Shown: one piece after another, positions 5,493 through 10,550 of the stretch
How the letters are laid out: each line of letters begins with the position of its first letter
How positions within the stretch are numbered: the stretch's first letter is position 1
Assembly: GCA_964579675.1 (NCBI GenBank)
Contig: CAZOIA010000190.1
Span: 1 to 10,550 of the forward strand
Origin: CAZOIA01 sp964579675
GTDB lineage: Bacteria > Planctomycetota > Phycisphaerae > UBA1845 > PWPN01
DNA: 10,550 nucleotides
Reading direction: 5' to 3'
Notes under the pieces: model-generated
Database searches by the model: none
What the model saw: only the letters and a program-made list of their open reading frames with translations
What the model was told of the DNA's origin: nothing
Made by a program: the position numbers and the translations under genes

Positions 5493-7904
5493 TCATGACG
5501 CGCCGGGATCGTCCGGGGCGCTGTCCCAGCGGTCCGGAACACCGTCCCCGTCCCGGTCGCTCGGGGTAGCCCACAGCGGGCCCTCGAACGCCATCGTTTT
5601 GGGCTGGGCCAGGCTCTGGTAGATCCGGTCGTCGTGCACGATCTGAAGGACAGGCACGTCACCCGGAACGGAGACTTTGCCGATGTTGCCGAACGCCCCG
5701 TACTCCAACTCCGGCCCATTCAACGCTGCCACCCCGTTCACCACCACGCCCGGGCCGCTCCAGCCCGCCAAAAGCCCGCCCGTACCCTGAAGGGCGAAGG
5801 CGACGCCGTCGTGGTCAATGAGGAACTGGAGCCTTGAGATGCTGCGCGGCATGTACGCCGCCTTCAGCAGGAACGTCGTGCGATCCGGGCCCGGGTCGTA
5901 CGTCCGTTCCAGCACCTCGATCGCGCCGCGATGGATATCGCCGGAGATCGCACTGGCGTTGAAACCGTACGCGAACGAAACTGTCCGCCCCTGCCAGTCG
6001 AATCCGACCTCAACATCGACGTGGCCGCTGTTGCGTTGTGTGATGTACGTCAGGTTCCACTGGCCCCGGAGATCCTCCACGATCTCAGCGAAGATCCCCT
6101 GCAAAGCGTTGGCATTGTCGGCCGGGTAGTATGTGCCGCCGGTCTCATCAGCAAGGGACCGCAAGGTACTCTCATTGGCGGCGACATTGCCGAAGCCGAT
6201 CGGATACAAGGCAATGTTGTTACTCTGGGCATTCGCCCTCAGCCCACCGGAACTCGTGGAGCTGGTCGTGTCCCTCCCGTCGGTGAGAAACACTATCGCC
6301 CGCGCTTCGCCCATCTGAGAAGCAGCGTTCGTGATCATGTCCATGCCCAGGTGAACCGCATCCCAGACCCGCGTCAGGCCGTGCTCGAGGTCGTTCTCGC
6401 CCGGGATGGCGGCCAGGATTGCGCTCTTGCCCTCGGCGTCACATCGGGTCAGGCCGATCACCTGGTCATAGCCCAGACCTTGCCCATCCCGGTCGTGGAA
6501 CTCCACGATCCCTATGTGGTGGCTGCCGGTCAGGTGGTCCGCCTGGATGAACCGCCGGGCTGCGTCGATCATCTTGTTGATCGCGCCCGCTGAACTCATG
6601 GAGTTCGTATAGTCGAGCACCAGGACGATCTTGAGCGGCAAGGTGACCCCCGTCGTGACGAACTGATTGGTCTCGGTGTAGTCGAGCACGATGCCGTTCT
6701 CAGAGATGGAGAAGTTCGTGCGGTCCACGCCCTGAATGATGGCGTGCCCGTCCTGATCCTGCAGCCGCATGTCGAAACTGACCACGTAGGGCACACGCGT
6801 CCGCTGGCCCAGCAGGGTGATGCTAGGCGGCGCCAGGACGGTGTACGTGGCCGACGCTACCTCGCTGTCCCTCATTCCGGCCATGAACGCTCGAGCCTTG
6901 ACGGTCGTGGTCGAGGCCACCTGGATCGTACCGCCCATGTAGGGATCATACACCGCGCTCATTGCGTCCGGATCTGTGCCGTCCGTCGTGTAGCGAATTG
7001 TCGCCCCGGAGGTTGCGCAGGAGATTGTCACGTCAACCGGCCCGGCGAAGCTCCCGCCCGGCGGGTCGAGCGTCGGCGTCGCCACGATGTCAGCCGTAGT
7101 CACGGTGACCACCACCGTATCACTGCTTGTATTGCCCATCGCGTCAGAGACCACCAATTCAAAGACGTAATCCCCGGATGCGGGCGTGTCCCAGAAGGAA
7201 ACCTGCGTGCTGGCCGAGTACGGCATGTCAAGGCTGACCATGCCTGTCCCCATCGCTGATGACGTGACCGACCACCAGTAGGAGTACGGCGGGTTGCCGC
7301 CGCTGGCCGTTCCCGAGAGCCATATGGTATCGCCCGGTCCAACCGCCTGGTCGGCCCCGGCATCGGCGAACAGATAGCTGGCCCCTGGCGAAGAGGTGAC
7401 GGTGACCGTAACAGTGTCGGAAGCGAAAGCACCCTTGGCATCGGTCACGGTCACCTCGAAGGCGGCGCTGCCTTCCGCATCGGGCGAGAAGGTGACGCTC
7501 GCGGTCCGGCTGTAATCGTTGGCGAGGGTATAGCTGCCGGCCCAGCCCCACCAATTGCACCACCACGAGTAGCTGAACGGGGCAACGCCACCCGTCACGT
7601 CGGCAGTCAGACTGACCGTGTCACCGCCCGTGGAGGTCAGGTCATCCCCGGCGTTGACGGCCAGTCTGCCTCCGGGCGACCCATCGCAAGCGTCCCCGAG
7701 CCCGTCGCCGTCTGTGTCCGCCTGATCGGGGTTCCAGGTGTCCCAGCAGTTGTCGTAGGAGTCCTTGATCCCGTCGCCGTCGTAATCGGGAGCATACGGA
7801 ACGTACGGTTCCGGCACCGGCACGCATGCCTGGCCGGCGATGAACGGAGCTGTCAGGACGGTTAAGAACAGGACAATTACCGATCTGCTTGCGCCACGGT
7901 TCAT
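5493..7904 (-). CDS. Secreted multidomain protein: TSP3, PKD, chitobiase-like, VWA and C-terminal calcium loop
   Basis: An 803-residue exported protein, probably cell-surface or matrix. Residues 1-26 form a signal peptide (basic MNRGASR, hydrophobic core, AGQA before C27). C27 might be lipidated, but the lipobox is not canonical. Residues 40-74 are thrombospondin-type-3 calcium repeats (DYDGDGIKDSYDNC, then NPDQADTDGDGLGDACD). Two PKD-like beta domains follow (about 83-170 and 178-270), the first with an odd run SWWCNWWGWAG. Residues 274-356 resemble the chitobiase C-terminal module (PTLDPPGGSF, IRYTTDGTDP). The VWA domain spans about 400-612, with MIDAS residues D431-Y-T433-N-S435, T511 and LTDGRD (D542). 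A further beta-rich domain (about 655-775) precedes a last calcium loop, DRDGDGVPDRWD (783-794). I start at 7904 because AGGAG lies 7 nt upstream; a GTG at 7925 is also in frame. The role is unknown: adhesion or matrix binding is inferred from the modules. It follows rpoN on the same strand after a 342-nt gap, so co-transcription is doubtful. Confidence 0.9.
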   Translation of the reverse strand: MNRGASRSVIVLFLTVLTAPFIAGQACVPVPEPYVPYAPDYDGDGIKDSYDNCWDTWNPDQADTDGDGLGDACDGSPGGRLAVNAGDDLTSTGGDTVSLTADVTGGVAPFSYSWWCNWWGWAGSYTLANDYSRTASVTFSPDAEGSAAFEVTVTDAKGAFASDTVTVTVTSSPGASYLFADAGADQAVGPGDTIWLSGTASGGNPPYSYWWSVTSSAMGTGMVSLDMPYSASTQVSFWDTPASGDYVFELVVSDAMGNTSSDTVVVTVTTADIVATPTLDPPGGSFAGPVDVTISCATSGATIRYTTDGTDPDAMSAVYDPYMGGTIQVASTTTVKARAFMAGMRDSEVASATYTVLAPPSITLLGQRTRVPYVVSFDMRLQDQDGHAIIQGVDRTNFSISENGIVLDYTETNQFVTTGVTLPLKIVLVLDYTNSMSSAGAINKMIDAARRFIQADHLTGSHHIGIVEFHDRDGQGLGYDQVIGLTRCDAEGKSAILAAIPGENDLEHGLTRVWDAVHLGMDMITNAASQMGEARAIVFLTDGRDTTSSTSSGGLRANAQSNNIALYPIGFGNVAANESTLRSLADETGGTYYPADNANALQGIFAEIVEDLRGQWNLTYITQRNSGHVDVEVGFDWQGRTVSFAYGFNASAISGDIHRGAIEVLERTYDPGPDRTTFLLKAAYMPRSISRLQFLIDHDGVAFALQGTGGLLAGWSGPGVVVNGVAALNGPELEYGAFGNIGKVSVPGDVPVLQIVHDDRIYQSLAQPKTMAFEGPLWATPSDRDGDGVPDRWDSAPDDPGAS

Positions 7905-8246
7905 ACCACCACTCCTCACATCCACCCCCGGCTCATGTCTGCGCTAGGTCACGGGATCGTCTGAGCCTCATCCCGGTCCGCAAAAAGTTGTCCGTTGCAT
8001 CGGAGGCAGGCGATTCAACCTGAAGCGGATATCCTACCGCGCATCTCCACCTTACTGCAATGAGCTCCGGCTGGTGCAGCCCAGGCCACGCCCTGTCCGG
8101 GGGCCGGGCCCAAAGTGCCGTCCGCGCAATCCCGGCTCTCTGGGTATTCGCGTCTCGGGGGCGAGTTCTTTCACGAAATATGCTCGCCCCGCTCTTTGCG
8201 AAGGGAATGGCGCAGCGCTGCAAATCGGAGTCTCTGACGCTTGGGG
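7905..8246. other. Intergenic stretch between rpoN and the VWA gene, with a strong hairpin
   Basis: No credible gene is present; the frame at 7933-8223 (minus) lacks any recognisable domain and a good start. The clearest structure is GGGGCGAG (8158-8165) pairing perfectly with CTCGCCCC (8183-8190) around a 17-nt loop that itself contains TTTC-AC-GAAA. No T-run follows on either strand. A 10-bp palindrome GCAGCGCTGC lies at 8212-8221. I searched the minus strand for -35/-10 and for GG-N10-GC (sigma-54) promoters ahead of the VWA gene and found none convincing. Just upstream of the VWA start, AGGAG (7912-7916) is a good ribosome site. Confidence 0.55.
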
Positions 8247-8255
8247 TCAGAACTC
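8228..8255 (-). terminator. Hairpin over the rpoN stop codon, possible terminator
   Basis: GAGTCTCTGAC (8228-8238) pairs with GTCAGAACTC (8246-8255) to give about 10 bp with a one-base bulge and a 7-nt loop (GCTTGGG). The right arm includes the rpoN stop codon (8247-8249). On the minus strand it is followed by CGATTTGC, so there is no true U-tract. It may be a weak or factor-dependent terminator, or a 3'-end stabiliser. Confidence 0.4.
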
Positions 8256-9722
8256 CCGCCGTTGGCGGCCGGAGGGAATGTGGAGTTGCTGGCGGTACTT
8301 GGCGATGGTCCGGCGGGAGACCTTGATTCCTTCCGCCTGGATCCTGGCGGCGATCACGTCGTCATTGAGGGGATTCTTCTTGTCCTCGGCCTCGACGATC
8401 TGTTTCACGCGGGCTTTGACGCTGTCCCAACTCGTCGATTCGCCGTCCTGGTTCTCGGTTCCGCCAGTGAAGAAACAGCGTAGCGGGAAGATGCCGCGGG
8501 GCGTCTGGACGTACTTGTCGGCTACGGTGCGGCTGATGGTAGACGGATCACAGCCGAGCCTCTCGGCCAACTCGCTCATGCGCATGACCTTCAGGCCCGC
8601 CGGCCCGATATCCAGGAACTCGCGTTGGCGGCCTACAACGTCCTGAGCCACCTCGAGCAGGCGGTTGCGCCGATACTGGATGGCGTCGATCAGAGCCCCC
8701 GCCGACTCCAGGTTGTTCCGGATGAAATCCCGCGCCTCCTTGTTGTTCTTGTTCTCGGCCAGCATTCGGCGGTAGGTTCCCGAGACCCGCAACCGGGGAC
8801 TGTTGTCCCGCGCCAACCAGACCGTGTACCCGTCACCATCCTCGGCGTAATCGACGATCACGTCCGGGGCGATCCGCGGAACTTCCCGCTCGACCACCAG
8901 CGCCCCGGGGTGCGGGTACAGCTTGCCCAGGTGCTTGACCGCCTGCTTGATGTCCTGGATGCTGCGGCCGGTCGCCTTGGCCATGGCCGGATACCGGTTC
9001 TTCTCGATGTCCGTGAGGTGATGCTCCACCAGCGTCCGCTCGAGCTCGTGGTCTGCGTCGAGATTATCCAACTGGATCAGCAGGCACTCCCGCAGACTGC
9101 GGGCCCCGATGCCCGGCGGATCAAGCGTCTGCACCCAGCTTAAAGCCTCTTCCATCTCCTGGAGCGTCAGCGGCGGCACGCGCTGCTCGGCAATTTCCTC
9201 GAGTGGGGTATGGAGGTATCCGTCATCCTCGATGTGGTTGATGATGAGTTCGCCCGCCCGGCGGATGCTGTCCTCGACCTCGACGAACGTCCATTGCTGG
9301 TGGAGGTACTCGTTGAGTGATTGCGGGCGGCTGGCGGTGTTCGCCATCGCGTCCATCTTCGCGTCGCGCTCGCCCGAAGCCCGCCTGAGCCGGCCGAACG
9401 ACTGGTCGCTATCGTCGAAGTCGTATTCGCGCGTCAGGCGTTCGAGCCGCGTGAACCCTTCTGCCTCGTGCATGCTCTCCGCCCGGGCCTGCGGATCACT
9501 GGAGGCTGGCAGGTCCGCAACCGACGGTCGATTCTCATCCTCCACCGGCCGGTCCCGCTCCTCCTCTTCCAGGGCCGGGTTCCGCTCCATCTCCTCCCGG
9601 ATCTTAGCCTCCAACGCCAGCAGGGGCAGTTGGAGGATGTTCATCGACTGGATCAACTGCGGCGTGAGCCGCTGCTCCTGTCGAAGCCCCAAGGTCAGGT
9701 TCTGTGACATGAACTGCGACAT
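8247..9722 (-). CDS. rpoN: RNA polymerase sigma-54 factor
   Basis: A 491-residue sigma-54, the sigma factor that recognises -24/-12 promoters and needs an AAA+ activator to melt DNA. Region I (1-50) is glutamine-rich with the typical LTPQLIQSMNILQLPLLAL. An acidic linker (about 50-125) follows. The core-binding region includes SLNEYLHQQW and HIEDDGYL. The helix-turn-helix begins at MRMSELAERLGCDPSTISR (380-398) and runs into PRGIFPLRCFFTGG. The RpoN box is SRRTIAKYRQ (469-478), against the usual ARRTVAKYRE: the central RRT and AKYR are kept, with A-to-S, V-to-I and E-to-Q changes. No activator or obvious sigma-54-dependent promoter lies in the window. The start at 9722 gives MSQFMSQNLTLGL; a second in-frame ATG at 9710 also fits the family. 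There is no clear Shine-Dalgarno for either, and a TATAAT lies 8 nt before the first. The gene follows recR by 120 nt on the same strand. Confidence 0.97.
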   Translation of the reverse strand: MSQFMSQNLTLGLRQEQRLTPQLIQSMNILQLPLLALEAKIREEMERNPALEEEERDRPVEDENRPSVADLPASSDPQARAESMHEAEGFTRLERLTREYDFDDSDQSFGRLRRASGERDAKMDAMANTASRPQSLNEYLHQQWTFVEVEDSIRRAGELIINHIEDDGYLHTPLEEIAEQRVPPLTLQEMEEALSWVQTLDPPGIGARSLRECLLIQLDNLDADHELERTLVEHHLTDIEKNRYPAMAKATGRSIQDIKQAVKHLGKLYPHPGALVVEREVPRIAPDVIVDYAEDGDGYTVWLARDNSPRLRVSGTYRRMLAENKNNKEARDFIRNNLESAGALIDAIQYRRNRLLEVAQDVVGRQREFLDIGPAGLKVMRMSELAERLGCDPSTISRTVADKYVQTPRGIFPLRCFFTGGTENQDGESTSWDSVKARVKQIVEAEDKKNPLNDDVIAARIQAEGIKVSRRTIAKYRQQLHIPSGRQRREF

Positions 9723-9779
9723 TATACTTCATTATAACCGATAACCGGCTGTATCGCACCAGCCCAATCGCCTTGGCTG
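9721..9779 (-). promoter_or_regulatory. rpoN promoter region with doubled TATAAT and competing hairpins
   Basis: On the minus strand TATAAT occurs at 9731-9736 and again at 9721-9726, the second overlapping the rpoN ATG. The first gives a start point near 9724, which would leave almost no leader; its -35 (GTGCGA at 17-bp spacing) is poor. Immediately upstream, CGGTTAT is repeated in tandem (9734-9740 and 9741-9747). Farther upstream CAGCCCAA (9760-9767) can pair with TTGGCTG (9773-9779) or, through CAGCC, with GGCTG (9747-9751); the two pairings exclude each other. Confidence 0.45.
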
Positions 9780-9842
9780 TTCTCTATTCCTCTGGTCGCC
9801 CAAAAAGGGCCGCGCGGTTAGGTTCGCCGATCGTGCAATTGA

Positions 9843-10454
9843 TCACATGGGCGTGCGTCCGGTAATGGCGGCCTCCAACATGCCCCGCGAGGCATACTCG
9901 ACCTGCGAACCGACGGCCAGGCCGCGGGCCAGACGCGATACGGCTATGCCCAGTGGGCTCAGCACGTTATGGATGTGCAGTGCGGTTGCGTCCCCCTCCA
10001 TGGTTGGATTCGTGCCCAGGACCACCTCTCGCACCCCGCCGGCGCGGACCCGCTTGGCCAGGGCGTCGATCGTCAAGTCCTCCGGCCCAATACCCTCCAG
10101 CGGGGCGATGTGGCCCATCAGGACATGGTACACCCCGCGAATCAACCCCGTTTGCTCCAGCAGCATGACGTCCTTCGGCTGCTCGACCACTACGATCAAT
10201 CCCGGGTCGCGCCCGGGATCACTGCAAATGGCACAAGGATCGGCCTCGGTCAGGTTGTAGCAGCGCGAGCAATGCCGCAGGTTCTGCTTCACGTCACGGA
10301 TCGCGGCCGCCAGCGACGTTGCCTCGGCGGACGAGGCCCGCAGCAGATGAAACGCGATGCGCTCCGCGCTGCGTGGGCCTATCCCCGGGAGCCTGGCAAG
10401 CTCGGTCATCAGCCGGCTCAATGATTCTGGGATGCCGCCGCCAGGGTCACTCAA
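9843..10454 (-). CDS. recR: Recombination mediator protein RecR
   Basis: A 203-residue protein, the normal RecR length. With RecF or RecO it loads RecA on gapped single-stranded DNA in recombinational repair. The helix-hairpin-helix is LPGIGPRSAERIAFHLLR (22-39). The zinc finger uses C62, C65, C74 and C77 (HCSRCYN, then PCAIC). The Toprim domain starts at GLIVVVEQPKDVMLLEQTG and contains GVYHVLMGHIAPLEGIGPEDL and TNPTMEGDATALHI. The start is TTG at 10454, preceded by GGAG with an 8-nt spacer. It is chosen because the family N-terminus (PESLSRLMTELARLPGIG) needs it; the next ATG would remove part of this region. A ybaB/ebfC gene ends 35 nt upstream on the same strand, the classic ybaB-recR arrangement, so the two are probably co-transcribed. 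Downstream, only a weak 4-bp hairpin (GCCC-A5-GGGC on the plus strand, 9798-9810) lies before rpoN, so read-through into rpoN is possible. Confidence 0.97.
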   Translation of the reverse strand: MSDPGGGIPESLSRLMTELARLPGIGPRSAERIAFHLLRASSAEATSLAAAIRDVKQNLRHCSRCYNLTEADPCAICSDPGRDPGLIVVVEQPKDVMLLEQTGLIRGVYHVLMGHIAPLEGIGPEDLTIDALAKRVRAGGVREVVLGTNPTMEGDATALHIHNVLSPLGIAVSRLARGLAVGSQVEYASRGMLEAAITGRTPM

Positions 10455-10489
10455 GAAAAGGACTCCACTTCTGACTTCTCGCTTCCTTC

Positions 10490-10550
10490 CTACGTTCCCT
10501 GTCCCATCAGCTCGCTCAGGCCGGGGATACCCAACCCGCCCGTGAGCTTG
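10490..10550 (-). CDS. ybaB: C-terminal end of a YbaB/EbfC-family nucleoid-associated protein (partial)
   Basis: The last 19 codons before a TAG at 10490-10492 encode KLTGGLGIPGLSELMGQGT, and the gene runs off the right edge of the window. GGLGIPGL is typical of the YbaB/EbfC C-terminus, and the position 35 nt upstream of recR on the same strand is where this gene usually lies. Full-length members are DNA-binding dimers of about 100-110 residues. The identification rests on a short tail plus context. Confidence 0.75.
   Translation of the reverse strand, partial: KLTGGLGIPGLSELMGQGT

Noticed and set aside
7933..8223. Minus-strand 96-codon frame between rpoN and the VWA gene
   Set aside because: No domain, no good ribosome site, and it runs through the 8158-8190 hairpin; treated as non-coding.
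7905..8246. Sigma-54 promoter for the VWA gene downstream of rpoN
   Set aside because: I looked for GG-N10-GC with the TGGCAC/TTGC context on the minus strand and found no acceptable match.

Overview
The window is high-GC bacterial chromosome with strong G/C preference at third codon positions. It holds four complete, confidently recognisable protein genes, the last codons of a fifth, and one repeat-rich intergenic region. The secreted protein with PKD, thrombospondin-type-3 and von Willebrand A (VWA) modules, the sigma-54 gene, the very large fused 2-oxoacid:ferredoxin oxidoreductase and the TTG start codon fit a Gram-negative, partly anaerobic lineage. Planctomycetota (Phycisphaerae-like) is my best guess. 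That is inference from gene content; no rRNA or other taxonomic marker is present.

Left part (1-1641): a RimJ/RimL-type GNAT acetyltransferase lies on the minus strand (227-856). An unusual pair of interleaved inverted repeats lies just downstream of it. Upstream of it is a compact minus-strand unit of about 230 nt, with a good sigma-70-like promoter (1253-1280) and a strong intrinsic terminator (1013-1048). This unit encloses a possible 42-residue small protein, or it is a small RNA. From about 1284 to 1641 the DNA is non-coding and carries tandem, inverted and direct repeats of the dispersed intergenic type.

Middle (1642-5486): a promoter drives one plus-strand gene for a 1226-residue fusion of the alpha and beta parts of an indolepyruvate:ferredoxin oxidoreductase-like enzyme. 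It has a TPP domain, a seven-cysteine Fe-S region, a gamma-type domain and a long C-terminal helical domain. This enzyme would couple oxidative decarboxylation of 2-oxoacids from amino-acid breakdown to ferredoxin reduction.

Right part (5493-10550, all minus strand): read in the direction of transcription, the order is the ybaB/ebfC end, recR, rpoN, and then a secreted multidomain VWA protein. That last gene converges on the oxidoreductase gene with only 6 bp between the stop codons. recR next to ybaB is the widespread recombination-repair pairing. rpoN has its own TATAAT box almost on top of its start codon, so its mRNA may be leaderless or nearly so.

I do not see a defence island, phage, insertion sequence, CRISPR array, tRNA or rRNA. 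The best candidates for something undescribed are the short promoter-terminator unit at 1013-1280, the interleaved inverted repeats at 111-224, and the doubled TATAAT with competing hairpins ahead of rpoN.
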